From a virus, in IMG/VR virus record IMGVR_UViG_3300048446_000974, positions 1 to 26,368 of that record: a stretch of DNA of 26,368 bases; one strand, 5' to 3'. Numbering within the stretch: the stretch's first letter is position 1; the number at the start of each line of letters is the position of its first letter. Below, piece by piece: positions 1 through 8,430 of this stretch. Both the position numbers and the translations under genes were made by a program. The notes under the pieces were generated by a model. It was not told the DNA's origin, searched no databases, and saw nothing but the letters and a program-made list of their open reading frames with translations.

Positions 1-636
1 TAATATATCTTGATTGAGTATATTTCTACTGTCTCCTATCTGAAAAGGAGAAAGTAAATTAGATCCTATAGTCTCAACAATAACAAAAGGCATTTGTGCT
101 CTATGATTGGCCGTAATATCTAGATCACCTGATGTTGTTCTGGGGAATTTAGCATATGTATTTCTTTGTAATTCCAGCCACCAATCTGAAGTATTGGCTT
201 TGTAAACCTGTATATATCTATAACTATAATCAATATATACTTTACTACTTGTAGATAAATTAGTAGAAAACTCTATTCTTCCTAAAGGATAATTAATGTT
301 ATATCCATAATTACCACTTCCTGTAGGAGCAGGAATAAAAGTTGAATTAACATAAACCCCACTAATATCAACTGGTGCTGTACCGGAATAACTTGCGGAA
401 GTTTCATAAACCCAATCTTTCCTACTGCTTTCCCATATATTAGCTCTTTGAGAAGGATCAGAAACTGGTAATAATTTTCTGAAATCATTTTCGTATAAAT
501 CATCACCATTGGTATCAACATTAATAAAACCTCCAATATGCAAAAAAGACCAATCTAAAAAACTCTTTAGATTATCTTCAAGAAAAGAAATTCTTCCCTT
601 TTGTCCGATAGAACCTGTGTTGTGAAAAGTTGTCAT
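1..636 (-). CDS. Virion structural protein, probably neck or tail (partial, runs off left edge)
   Basis: An open reading frame of 212 codons starts with ATG at 636 and continues without a stop past base 1, so the C-terminus is missing. The start overlaps the stop of the upstream gene by one base (TAATG), which suggests translational coupling. The protein begins MTTFHNTGSIGQKG. An amphipathic stretch (FLEDNLKSFLDWSF) is followed by a beta-rich part with aromatic strands such as SGVYVNSTF, YPLGRIEF and VYIDYSYRYIQVY. I see no signal peptide or membrane segment. It follows three genes that look like head-tail connectors, so a virion role at the neck or tail is likely. I do not recognise the family with certainty. 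The reading frame is secure; the function is inferred from position only. Confidence 0.7.
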   Translation of the reverse strand, partial: MTTFHNTGSIGQKGRISFLEDNLKSFLDWSFLHIGGFINVDTNGDDLYENDFRKLLPVSDPSQRANIWESSRKDWVYETSASYSGTAPVDISGVYVNSTFIPAPTGSGNYGYNINYPLGRIEFSTNLSTSSKVYIDYSYRYIQVYKANTSDWWLELQRNTYAKFPRTTSGDLDITANHRAQMPFVIVETIGSNLLSPFQIGDSRNILNQDIL

Positions 637-1286
637 TATATATATTTTTCTATAGAAGATTTAATTATGTTTATTATAACACCATCCAGTTTGGATACTG
701 CTCTAGTAATCCAGTTTTCCGTAATTGTACCACTAAATTTTGCAGGAACTGACCAATTTGAACCCTCTTCTTCTACCATAACAGCATTACCTGTTCTGGA
801 TTTAGCATTGGGGCCATATGAAACTTTATAATTTTTAACTAATGGAGCATTACCCTCTCTTAATAACCACTTTAGCCAAGGCAGAGAATATCCTTCCATG
901 TCTATGGTAGAAGCTATGTCTGTCATAATTAAAGAATCAATATCATCATTTTTTATCATTTGTATTGTAAAGCCACCACTAATACCAGCTCCCCGAGCAG
1001 ATATTGGTCTGTTGGAAACATAAAAAGATCTGTTGACCATTGCATCAATAACTTTATCTACATTAGAAGTATTAGGTATACCAAAATCATACCTTAATGT
1101 ACCACCCATCAAACTACCATATTCAGGTTCAGACTTAATGCCTTCTATTACGACATATTTTATTTTAGGTTCTATATCAGAAACAGACCTTCTAAAGGCT
1201 TTAGAAATTTTTGTAACCAAAGCATCTTTTATAGCTTTAGATATTTGTGAATCAGATTCCAATATATTTAAAGATAAATTAATCAT
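636..1286 (-). CDS. Head-tail connector or tail-completion candidate
   Basis: This encodes a protein of 216 residues if it starts at the ATG at 1286, which overlaps the upstream TGA in an ATGA junction. An in-frame GTG at 1298 would add four residues. I prefer the ATG because of the coupling geometry and a purine-rich GGAAAAGGG just before it. The N-terminus is helical (residues about 1-50). The middle is rich in Gly and Ser. A conserved-looking core reads SLPWLKWLLREGN, then KNYKVSYGPNAKSRTG. I associate an LPWLxWLL followed by an Arg-Thr-Gly turn with virion proteins near phage connectors, but I cannot name the family. It lies between a zinc-knuckle protein and another structural gene, which fits a neck or tail-completion role. 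Confidence 0.6.
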   Translation of the reverse strand: MINLSLNILESDSQISKAIKDALVTKISKAFRRSVSDIEPKIKYVVIEGIKSEPEYGSLMGGTLRYDFGIPNTSNVDKVIDAMVNRSFYVSNRPISARGAGISGGFTIQMIKNDDIDSLIMTDIASTIDMEGYSLPWLKWLLREGNAPLVKNYKVSYGPNAKSRTGNAVMVEEEGSNWSVPAKFSGTITENWITRAVSKLDGVIINIIKSSIEKYI

Positions 1287-1813
1287 GCCCTTTTCCACAT
1301 TGTGATAATGTAATCATTAGAACCAAATCCAACGGGTGCTGGATCTCCTGCTCTTTGGTAATTATATGATCCATAAGCAGGATCAATGCTGGTATCGAAA
1401 ATTACTGATTGAGCATTACGAATTTTGGGTAATGTTTCTATCTTAGATATTGTTTGTACAAAACCATCAGTAATATTAATAGCTTGCGTTTGTGTTTTAA
1501 GCCAGTATTTGCTATCGAAAATTGCAGCAATCTGTAATGTCTCAGACGAATCTGAATATTTAACACCATGACCTAAACACACTGGACACACCCCGTGATT
1601 GGGGAAAGGTCTAGGGCCAGTACCATTATATAATCCAGCAGAAAGTCTTGTGATGGGATCAAATTCACAGTTATCGCACTGAGTCTGATTTTTATCTCCA
1701 GCATATAAAAATTTACATGACACAGTAAGTCCATCATCTGACAAAATGGCATCTATAGCATCTTTAAAAACTTGCTTAAATTCTGAAGTAAATATTGAAT
1801 TAAATCTATTCAT
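1283..1813 (-). CDS. Zinc-knuckle structural protein, probable head-tail joining protein
   Basis: The protein has 176 residues and an ATG start, with AGGGG about 12 bases upstream. Two cysteine pairs stand out: Cys46-x2-Cys49 and Cys76-x2-Cys79, the second in the context CPVCLGHG, a DnaJ-like zinc knuckle. Four cysteines spaced this way would bind one zinc ion (inference). The N-terminal 25 residues look helical, and the rest is mainly beta. Neighbours on both sides are putative connectors, and the gene is coupled to the next one through an ATGA overlap. The best guess is a small neck or head-completion protein whose fold is held by zinc. A regulatory zinc-finger role is less likely in this position. 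Confidence 0.6.
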   Translation of the reverse strand: MNRFNSIFTSEFKQVFKDAIDAILSDDGLTVSCKFLYAGDKNQTQCDNCEFDPITRLSAGLYNGTGPRPFPNHGVCPVCLGHGVKYSDSSETLQIAAIFDSKYWLKTQTQAINITDGFVQTISKIETLPKIRNAQSVIFDTSIDPAYGSYNYQRAGDPAPVGFGSNDYIITMWKRA

Positions 1814-1828
1814 TATTATGAGAGCCCC

Positions 1829-2065
1829 TTAGTATCTATTTAGAACTGTGCCATCTGCCGATTTGTTAAGAGAGATAAAGAAAGGCTTTTCCTTTACTAA
1901 CTCTAATTTTATATCTTGTTTTAACTGTTCTTTACCCGATGGAATTTTTTTTTGAAGAATGACTAAATCGTCATCAACACGCAATACCTCCACTATTTGA
2001 TCTGATAAAAAAGCTCTGATCGTAGGAGAATTAACAGATTCTAGTCTGATAGATACATTACTCAT
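1829..2065 (-). CDS. Small hypothetical protein in structural cluster
   Basis: The product has 78 residues, a length typical of small phage accessory proteins. It starts at an ATG one base after the stop of the P-domain protein gene, so it is probably translationally coupled, and it has no strong ribosome binding site of its own. The sequence begins MSNVSIRLES and alternates hydrophobic and charged residues (IVEVLRVDDDLVILQKKI), which suggests a small beta-sheet protein. It has no cysteines and no membrane segment. A similar arrangement occurs at 12931-13152, where a 73-residue protein starting MSNVSLEI follows the other BppU-like gene. I do not recognise a family. Confidence 0.6.
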   Translation of the reverse strand: MSNVSIRLESVNSPTIRAFLSDQIVEVLRVDDDLVILQKKIPSGKEQLKQDIKLELVKEKPFFISLNKSADGTVLNRY

Positions 2066-2066
2066 A

Positions 2067-3290
2067 TTATACCGCCGTATAAGTTATAATAAGATTCCAG
2101 CCTTGAATAGAACCATCTATAGCAGGGTCGTTATCCTTCACATATAAAGTCCAATCTCCAGTTGGTACTGAACCATAAATACCCTGTCCACTAAAACTAA
2201 CTTCTAAGCTTTCTGACCAATCAGCAGTTGACGTTTTGTCATAAATTTTTACATAATCTCCATTATCTGCTGTATGTAAGAAAGAAGTAGAACTGGCTGT
2301 ATCAGAAAAAACACAAGAAAAAGCAGTATCTTCAGTATAGTCTATGATCTTTTGGTTAGCTGCCAGAAGCACATCATCCCCACTAGGAGGAGAAACGACC
2401 ATCACCAAATCTGAAGGACTATTGTGAACCAACCTGTCTAATCCAATTTCTATTTTTTCTATAATTCTGTTTTCTGTGCTTGGGATAGTGATCGTTCCTG
2501 AAGAGGTAGATAAATCATTAATAATAAATCCGCTTCCTGCATATGCTACTGCATATAAATCTAATTCCAACAGACAATCAGACAGACATAAGTCATCTGA
2601 AGATGAAGCAGGTGGTTGTGAAACATTACTACTCTGATTATTATTACTAGCCTCAAAAGTATTATCAGACAAAGTAGAACTAGAAAAATCACAATTTACA
2701 ATATTGCAATTAGCAAAATCAATACCACTTAGACTAGCCGATGAAAAAGTACTTTCATCAAATGAAACACCACTGAACACAGCTGATTCAAAAGTAGAGT
2801 CAGGACCAAATGTTGTACCATTATAGTTAAAAGCAGCTCCAATCACAGATTGAAAATTTCCACAAGCCTGTAATGCATCTCTGTTAGTAGGAGCAGACTC
2901 TACAAATGAACTATTTCTATTAGTAAAAGTAATTGTTCCAGTGGCTATTCTAACACCAGACACTTTATCTCCATTGAACTGATCTATAACGTCTAAATCA
3001 TATGTAGCAGAAGTGTAATCGAACTGATTCGTAAAAGATGCTAAAAATTTTATGGTAATTTCTCCAGCAGAATTTTTAGATATTGCCCAGCCATCAGCCG
3101 TTAATGAAGCATTGGCTGCTGAAGAACACCTAACACATTGAGTTGAGCTATCTCCATCTGGTGGAACAATTTGAAAAACAATAGTAGAATTAGTTAAGTC
3201 TATAGGAGTACCATCAAAATCATTGTATTGGTATACAATACTAAAGTCTGATCCTAAATCTAAATTATAGTTAAATACAGCTGCTGACAT
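2067..3290 (-). CDS. Virion adhesin: BppU-like N-terminus, pentapeptide-like stretch, P/Homo B C-terminal domain
   Basis: The protein has 407 residues, with AAGGAA five bases before the ATG. Three parts are visible. Residues 1-130 match the 134-residue protein at 13152-13556 (shared pattern: Asn or Glu, Gly-Ser, then aromatic-Asp-Gly-x-x-Ile-Asp, and an (F/S)DY/F-S-x-A-x-YDL(D/E) strand). This resembles the N-terminal module of baseplate upper proteins. Residues about 160-215 alternate Phe or Leu with small residues (FESAVFSGVSFDESTF, SLSGIDFANCNIVNCDF) like a pentapeptide-repeat helix. Residues about 275-404 look like a P/Homo B domain, with SDLVMVVSPPSGDDVLL and GDWTLYVKDN followed by GSIQGWNLIIT. 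In the P/Homo B family this jelly-roll accompanies subtilisin-like proteases, but no protease domain is present here. A host-binding virion protein is inferred. Confidence 0.75.
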   Translation of the reverse strand: MSAAVFNYNLDLGSDFSIVYQYNDFDGTPIDLTNSTIVFQIVPPDGDSSTQCVRCSSAANASLTADGWAISKNSAGEITIKFLASFTNQFDYTSATYDLDVIDQFNGDKVSGVRIATGTITFTNRNSSFVESAPTNRDALQACGNFQSVIGAAFNYNGTTFGPDSTFESAVFSGVSFDESTFSSASLSGIDFANCNIVNCDFSSSTLSDNTFEASNNNQSSNVSQPPASSSDDLCLSDCLLELDLYAVAYAGSGFIINDLSTSSGTITIPSTENRIIEKIEIGLDRLVHNSPSDLVMVVSPPSGDDVLLAANQKIIDYTEDTAFSCVFSDTASSTSFLHTADNGDYVKIYDKTSTADWSESLEVSFSGQGIYGSVPTGDWTLYVKDNDPAIDGSIQGWNLIITYTAV

Positions 3291-3306
3291 TAGTTTTCCT
3301 TATGGT

Positions 3307-3828
3307 TTAAGTATAGATGTTTCTTCTTGTGTCTCCAGGAAATCTTAAGCTGGATGGATCAAAATTATTACCAACGAAAGGACTAAGTATAGCACGAATA
3401 GCATTGGCATTGCCTATCTTATAATCCATGATAAGCTGATTGTATAAAGCACATGGTCCTTCATTTAGTATTACTTCATATCCTCTTAACGATCCTCCCA
3501 CAGAAAGTTGTGCTGGGCCTAAAGCTGCCCTAATGCCATCCATCGCGGCTTTCGTTCTAAGAGAACTTTGATCCAATATACAAGATGCCTTTAATGTGAC
3601 AAACCCAATGAAATCGAGATCTTTTTTTGCTAATGTTGTTGGGTCAGGACTAAGATCTGGATTGATAATATTAACAGTATATTTAGTAGTAAGATCTACT
3701 TGCTGTACAACATGCTGTGCTGCCACAACCAACAATTGCTGAATTCTTTCGTCACTATAAGTTGGGGTATCAGAAAGATCATTAATCCAAGACCTAACAA
3801 TTAAAGGTAATTCAATTTGCCACGACAT
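3307..3828 (-). CDS. Head-tail connector (adaptor) protein
   Basis: The protein has 173 residues, with AGGG upstream of the ATG. The N-terminus (IVRSWINDLSDTPTYSDER, then QLLVVAAQHV) is the helical signature of small gp6-like adaptor proteins that sit under the portal. Such proteins commonly read as a short helix, a D-x-x-x-x-P-x-Y-(S/T)-D turn and a second long helix. The C-terminal part is also helical (AIRAILSPFVG). It stands first in the group of neck candidates between here and the left edge. A 73-base AT-rich spacer separates it from the upstream glycosyltransferase gene. I am fairly confident of the adaptor assignment on pattern, without an alignment. Confidence 0.7.
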   Translation of the reverse strand: MSWQIELPLIVRSWINDLSDTPTYSDERIQQLLVVAAQHVVQQVDLTTKYTVNIINPDLSPDPTTLAKKDLDFIGFVTLKASCILDQSSLRTKAAMDGIRAALGPAQLSVGGSLRGYEVILNEGPCALYNQLIMDYKIGNANAIRAILSPFVGNNFDPSSLRFPGDTRRNIYT

Positions 3829-3901
3829 AATAAAGGCCCTTTTTAGTTTTTGGCTTAAGTAAGGTATATCATTAAATACACTAATTTTTACTTTAATTAA
3901 C

Positions 3902-4819
3902 CTACATATGTATTTTGTTAATATAGGTATTTTTGGATATCCTTTGATATTGGTGTGTTTCTAATGACTTATGATACCATTGTACGCTAAAAGATTCTTT
4001 ATTTTTATCTATAATTTTACCATATATATTTGGCTGTTCTGTACAGTATATGTCATTATTGGGCAAAATTCTTACTGATAAATATCCGTGATCTGTATTT
4101 CTAGATAAAATTTTAATAGTGTCTAAATAACAATTTTCAGATGAATGTATTTCATTATTAGACATATAGCCTAATATTCTTTCCATGGCATGACAATAAG
4201 TTCCATGTTTAGCATCAGACACCTTACCTTTTTCTTTAGACAAAAGATCGTAAAGCATATCATATTCTTTGTCTAGTATATTTTTATACAATGATGTCTT
4301 ACCCATAAACATATTGCCAGCACAGAATATATTTTTATTTACTTTGGGTAGAGACAGCTTATATTCCAGTTCTTTAATTTTTTCTTTATTTTTAAGCTCA
4401 AAATTATAACACATAAAACTAGAAGGTGCCAAATATCCAATATGACTATTTTTTATAGTTTCGGTATTTTTTACTAAAGAATTTTTATTACTTAACAAAC
4501 TATCTGAAAGCATTAGTCTCCAATTGCCACGATTATGAACACCCCAATAACTTTGTTTAGAATGCAATTTAATAAAAACAGAATTATTAATGCCTAATAA
4601 CTGCTCTAAAAACGGTAAAATATCTGCGCCAGCATTATCATGGTACGAAATAGCGGTAGGTAAATCCTTAAAAACACTTAATGCTTTTTTATTATCGTTT
4701 TCTTTGCATAGACCTAAATGTATATCCAAAATATTTTTAAAGGGATGCAATATATCATAAAATTCTTGAGCCGTATCTGTATGATAAAGCCAAAGCAATA
4801 CTGAAATATCCTTTTTCAT
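3902..4819 (-). CDS. RgpF-like (rhamnan synthesis F) glycosyltransferase-type protein
   Basis: The protein has 305 residues, with a purine-rich AGAGAAGAG directly before the ATG. It shows the motif series of the rhamnan synthesis F (RgpF) family in order: an N-x-G-x-D-I-L-P-F motif (residues 62-70), KLHSKQS (84-90), NWR (99-101), a Gly-Tyr-Leu-Ala-Pro turn (128-132), AGNMF (167-171, usually AGTMF) and HAMERILG (210-217, usually HALERLFG). RgpF-family proteins act in building rhamnose-containing surface polysaccharides. The last 60 residues (LPNNDIY, then SFSVQWYHKSLE) look like a separate small domain. The gene is an outsider inside a virion cluster, between a fibre and a connector. With gmd and fcl in the same window, it may transfer a deoxysugar to host glycan or virion protein (inference). 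Confidence 0.7.
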   Translation of the reverse strand: MKKDISVLLWLYHTDTAQEFYDILHPFKNILDIHLGLCKENDNKKALSVFKDLPTAISYHDNAGADILPFLEQLLGINNSVFIKLHSKQSYWGVHNRGNWRLMLSDSLLSNKNSLVKNTETIKNSHIGYLAPSSFMCYNFELKNKEKIKELEYKLSLPKVNKNIFCAGNMFMGKTSLYKNILDKEYDMLYDLLSKEKGKVSDAKHGTYCHAMERILGYMSNNEIHSSENCYLDTIKILSRNTDHGYLSVRILPNNDIYCTEQPNIYGKIIDKNKESFSVQWYHKSLETHQYQRISKNTYINKIHM

Positions 4820-4831
4820 CTCTTCTCTTAA

Positions 4832-5437
4832 TTATGGTACAGTTTTTGGATCTGTATTGAAACCTAAGATGTTTGATTCTGTATAACCAGTAACATCTCC
4901 TCCAACCTCTAATAATTCTAATTTAACTACCCAATTAACAGTCTTAGAAGAAGCGCCTTTACATTGTATATTTATTTGATCTGTTCCTCCAGAACCAGCA
5001 CCTGTTATAGTAGCTTGAACATCCCAACTACTGTCAGTTTCTGCTATAACAGTTTTCGAAAGACTTCCCACTAAAGCGGCACCGTAACCATCATTATGCA
5101 ACAGTCCCCTCAAAACATAAGCAGCATTGTCACTATTAGATGCATTAACTTGATCTGTTCTTCTTCCTACAATATGAGCAGTAATCATCATGGTTCTATT
5201 AGACGCCAACTTCACATTAGCACCATTATTTTGTATTGTTGTGAAAGTAGCGTTTGTTGTTGTCCCTCTTAAAATATAAGTACTATTTTGAGCATCACCT
5301 ATATCACTAAATTTCCCATGAGATAAAGTTGTCTGTCCATCATTATATAACCATCCCTCTGGTCCTGTTCTAACACCTGTAGGACTAGCATAAAAACCAT
5401 CATTAATAATATTATGATTACCGAAATTAGCTGGCAT
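4832..5437 (-). CDS. Short fibre protein sharing a C-terminal domain with the neighbouring large fibre
   Basis: The protein has 201 residues, with AGGTG five bases before the ATG. Residues about 35-180 match the C-terminal part of the 875-residue fibre at 5784-8411. Both have G-(K/R)-F-S-x-x-GD-x-Q, then ILRG-(T/S)-TTNA, then a Gly-x-x-x-x-L strand, an (R/S)C?RR/K stretch, N-S-D/N-x-AA-(Y/F) and a late hydrophobic strand ending in V-K-(L/G)-x-x-L. The shared domain looks like a beta-sandwich, and I associate it with the ends of fibres from marine phages. The N-terminus (FGNHNIINDGFYASPTG) differs from the large fibre. It may be a detached tip that assembles on the large fibre or an alternative adhesin. 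Confidence 0.7.
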   Translation of the reverse strand: MPANFGNHNIINDGFYASPTGVRTGPEGWLYNDGQTTLSHGKFSDIGDAQNSTYILRGTTTNATFTTIQNNGANVKLASNRTMMITAHIVGRRTDQVNASNSDNAAYVLRGLLHNDGYGAALVGSLSKTVIAETDSSWDVQATITGAGSGGTDQINIQCKGASSKTVNWVVKLELLEVGGDVTGYTESNILGFNTDPKTVP

Positions 5438-5444
5438 AGTTCAC

Positions 5445-5774
5445 CTACTCAGTTTCTTCTACAATAGTTACTGTTCCATCTTCATTTTGTACAAAACTAC
5501 CAATAAGATGTGCTGTATCTTCTAAGAGACTAAGGTCTACAGAAGCAATAAGTTCTCCTAATTTATAATGCAAAGAAAAGACTTCTGAGGCATCTGATCC
5601 TAATGCATCTGCAATTTCTTGCGGGGCTGCTTTAGGGTTGTTCCAAAACACCTGTACTCCTTGATTATAAGATACTTTAATTTTATCAAAAGTATTTTTT
5701 GTTATCTTTACCAAAGAACCAGCAATAATCTCAGCTTCTTTTTCTGTTGTTAAACTATTATCAAAAATTCCCAT
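5445..5774 (-). CDS. Small fibre-associated protein, function unknown
   Basis: The protein has 109 residues and begins MGIFDNSLTTEKE. It is predominantly helical, with a WNNPKAAPQEIADALG segment followed by SDASEVFSLHYKLGELI. It ends in a short beta-hairpin rich in Glu and Thr. It lies between two fibre genes that share a tip domain, nine bases after the upstream stop and seven before the next ATG. I have an impression of similar proteins next to fibre genes in marine phages, but no named family. A fibre chaperone, trimerisation factor or linker would fit; none of these is shown by the sequence. Confidence 0.6.
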   Translation of the reverse strand: MGIFDNSLTTEKEAEIIAGSLVKITKNTFDKIKVSYNQGVQVFWNNPKAAPQEIADALGSDASEVFSLHYKLGELIASVDLSLLEDTAHLIGSFVQNEDGTVTIVEETE

Positions 5775-5783
5775 TATTATCTC

Positions 5784-8411
5784 CTAATATGTAGTAAGTA
5801 TACCATCGACCATAGCTGACCATCTAAGATTTGTACCAGCCAATCCCTTGACTTCTACTCCAAACCATAAATTGTCTAGAGTATTGCTTGTCTGAGGATT
5901 TAAATAAGAAGTTGTCACAGTTGCTGTCACACCAGCAAGACCGGAATCAATAAAGCTTTCTATAATAGGAGAGTCTATAAGATGATAATTCCTAGTAGAA
6001 CTGGCATTAGATTCATTAAACATAGTATCAGCATCAGTCCAACCGAGACTATTTCTTACTGCTCCTTTAATAATAAAAGCAGCAGAATCATTACTACTTT
6101 GTTTTCTACAAGACACATGTATTGTGAAAGTAAATACTGAGCTGTCTGGCAAAAGAATATGGTCTGAATTAAATGCTGTTCCTGCAACAAAAAGTCCACT
6201 GCTATTTAAAAGTTCTGCTGTACTTCCATGATTACTTAAATAGAATATATTAGCATTTGTAGTAGATCCTCTTAATATCTGAGTTATTTTTTGACAATCT
6301 CCATCACTAGAAAATCTACCATTTGCAATATTAATAGATTTGTCAGCATAACTTTTAGCACCTTCTCCAATAACAATAGCATCATCAAGATTAGTGTCTA
6401 AAGTTGCTCCTACTGTATCATCTGTAATTTTAAGACCATTAGCATCAAGAACTATAGCACTACCATCATCAATTAATAAATCTCCAGCGACATGTAATTT
6501 TTTAGAAGGTGATGAGGTTCCGATACCAACTCTATCTGTACTTGCATCTCCAAATAATAGATTTGCATCAGTATCGCCCTCTACTCTAAAATCAACATCA
6601 GCTCCACCTTCATTAAATACAGCCGCTCCTCTAACATCTAATGTTCCACCAAAGTAATTCTTGGCATCGGTAGAAACTTGATAAACACCATATTCATTGG
6701 TTACAGTTGTGTTTCCTCCACCAGGATCACTTAAATATAAGCCGTAATGATTTGTAACAGTATTATTCGTTCCTTGTAAAGAAGGAATAGTCTTAATGTC
6801 AAATGCATTTGTGACAGTAACATTAGAAGCAGCACTATTAATAGACATGTTTGCTCTAACGGCTGTTAACTCAGCTAAGGTATTCGTACCATCTGGAGAA
6901 TAAATAACAGGAACAGCATTAACTCCTATGGCATATCCACCATCAGTAGTTGATGCACTTAAATATTTTTCTGCTCTACTATTAAGCCCTATATGATAAT
7001 ATGATCCATCAGTAGTAGAATAGGCCCTACCTAGAACGTTAATGGTTCTAGAATATGTACTATTTGTTTTGTTTGCCTCATAAACATGTAGTTTAGAATT
7101 AATGCTTCCGTCGGTGCTGTTCCCAATTAGCACAGAGTCTTTACTTGCGTCTAAAAATAGTAGATTTGCATCAGTATCACCCTCTACTCTAAAATCAATA
7201 TCAGCTCCACCTTCATTCAATACCGTAATAGAATTTCCAAATATAGCTTGATTATTTGTGGAGTTTATGGTAACATTTTGATCAAAAGTAGTAGCAGCAG
7301 CTCCGAATGTTGCTTTAGTGGCATTGTCTACAGAAATTTGGAAAGAAGAAGTATCAACAGCATCACCTTCATCAACAGCTATAACACTAGCAGAATTGCC
7401 GTTGTATAATCTAGTTTTAAGTGATGAACTTGTATCTTCAAAAGTCATATGAGCACCAGCTGAATATTCACCTTTAATGTGAAGTAATCCTGCTGGACTA
7501 TCAGTCCCAATACCTACTTTATCTGCACTTCCATCAACAAACAAAAGATTTTGCTCAGTATCTCCTTCAACCCTAAAATCAACAGAAGCCCCAGCTTCAT
7601 TAAAGATAAAATCCCCATCAGTATTTATTATAGCTCTTTCACTACCAGCTGTAATAAATCTCATATTAATGGCACCACTAGTACCAATGTTAAAACTAGA
7701 AGTAGAGACTCCAAAACCAGCATAACCACCAGATTCGTCATAAGCTCGTAAATATCCTAAAGATGCTACATTTCCATCTAATGCTTTATCAGGATACTCC
7801 CAACGAAGCAAATCTGTTAAAGCACCAATCTTAGCAGAAGTAACTCCATCGTCTTTAATTCTTAAGGTATCACTATTAATTTCTATAGTGCTATCATCAA
7901 CATTAACAGCAAAACTCCTATCAGCACTCGTGTCTCCTCCACCACTAAGACCATCACCAGCAGTTAAGGTAATAGTAGAACCACCACTTGCGGCATCACC
8001 CCAAGACACAGCACCACTACCATCTGTTTTCAAAATTTGATTTGCAGAACCATCTGTTGTAGGTAAAGTAAATGCTCCAGCAATGGTAACTCCTGAAACA
8101 TAGATATGATTAAAACCATATCCCCCAGGCTGACCTATGTCATAAGATCCACCAATAGGAACAATATCTCCCTCATGAGAAATTTTTATCCTGTTTGTAG
8201 CTGCGTCACCATCTGCTGCAGAAGTTGCGAACACAAGAGATGCAGGATTGGAAGAGGAGCCGAAAGACCCCTCTGCCACACCTAATATTCCAGGTCCAGC
8301 TAAACGAGCAGCACCTCCGTCAGACTCAGCAGAAGCCGCGAATTGCACTCTTCCTAGTATATCTCCCGATACTACAATAGTATCGTTTGTTTGTAAAGTT
8401 ATACTTTGCAT
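5784..8411 (-). CDS. Large tail or head fibre with three internal repeats
   Basis: The protein has 875 residues and AAGG upstream of the ATG. The N-terminus (TLQTNDTIVVSGDILGRVQF) is beta-rich and typical of fibre shafts. A generic TDGSANQILKTDGSGAVSWGD segment follows at about 120-140. Three copies of a module built on DFRVEGDT-x-x-NLLF-x-D-x-x-x-D-x-(V/L)-x-IG sit near residues 270-305, 397-430 and 598-632. Each is usually followed by a short HIKG, HVYE or HVAG strand, as in shafts of trimeric fibres. The last 180 residues share a domain with the short protein at 4832-5437. I see no intramolecular chaperone serine protease signature at the end. Fibres with this design bind host receptors; whether it sits on tail or capsid is not shown. 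Confidence 0.8.
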   Translation of the reverse strand: MQSITLQTNDTIVVSGDILGRVQFAASAESDGGAARLAGPGILGVAEGSFGSSSNPASLVFATSAADGDAATNRIKISHEGDIVPIGGSYDIGQPGGYGFNHIYVSGVTIAGAFTLPTTDGSANQILKTDGSGAVSWGDAASGGSTITLTAGDGLSGGGDTSADRSFAVNVDDSTIEINSDTLRIKDDGVTSAKIGALTDLLRWEYPDKALDGNVASLGYLRAYDESGGYAGFGVSTSSFNIGTSGAINMRFITAGSERAIINTDGDFIFNEAGASVDFRVEGDTEQNLLFVDGSADKVGIGTDSPAGLLHIKGEYSAGAHMTFEDTSSSLKTRLYNGNSASVIAVDEGDAVDTSSFQISVDNATKATFGAAATTFDQNVTINSTNNQAIFGNSITVLNEGGADIDFRVEGDTDANLLFLDASKDSVLIGNSTDGSINSKLHVYEANKTNSTYSRTINVLGRAYSTTDGSYYHIGLNSRAEKYLSASTTDGGYAIGVNAVPVIYSPDGTNTLAELTAVRANMSINSAASNVTVTNAFDIKTIPSLQGTNNTVTNHYGLYLSDPGGGNTTVTNEYGVYQVSTDAKNYFGGTLDVRGAAVFNEGGADVDFRVEGDTDANLLFGDASTDRVGIGTSSPSKKLHVAGDLLIDDGSAIVLDANGLKITDDTVGATLDTNLDDAIVIGEGAKSYADKSINIANGRFSSDGDCQKITQILRGSTTNANIFYLSNHGSTAELLNSSGLFVAGTAFNSDHILLPDSSVFTFTIHVSCRKQSSNDSAAFIIKGAVRNSLGWTDADTMFNESNASSTRNYHLIDSPIIESFIDSGLAGVTATVTTSYLNPQTSNTLDNLWFGVEVKGLAGTNLRWSAMVDGILTTY
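6552..6620 (-). repeat. 69-base direct repeat, copy in third fibre module
   Basis: This stretch is nearly identical to 7155-7223, with four mismatches over 69 bases by my count. It encodes the start of the third DFRVEGDT module of the large fibre. Three of the four changes are at codon positions that leave the protein the same or nearly so. Confidence 0.85.
7155..7223 (-). repeat. 69-base direct repeat, copy in second fibre module
   Basis: This is the partner of 6552-6620, about 600 bases away within the same gene and in the same orientation. A more diverged copy of the same module lies near 7535-7604. Near-identity at DNA level points to recent duplication or gene conversion. Confidence 0.85.
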
Positions 8412-8430
8412 CCCTTACCTTTATTTAAAG

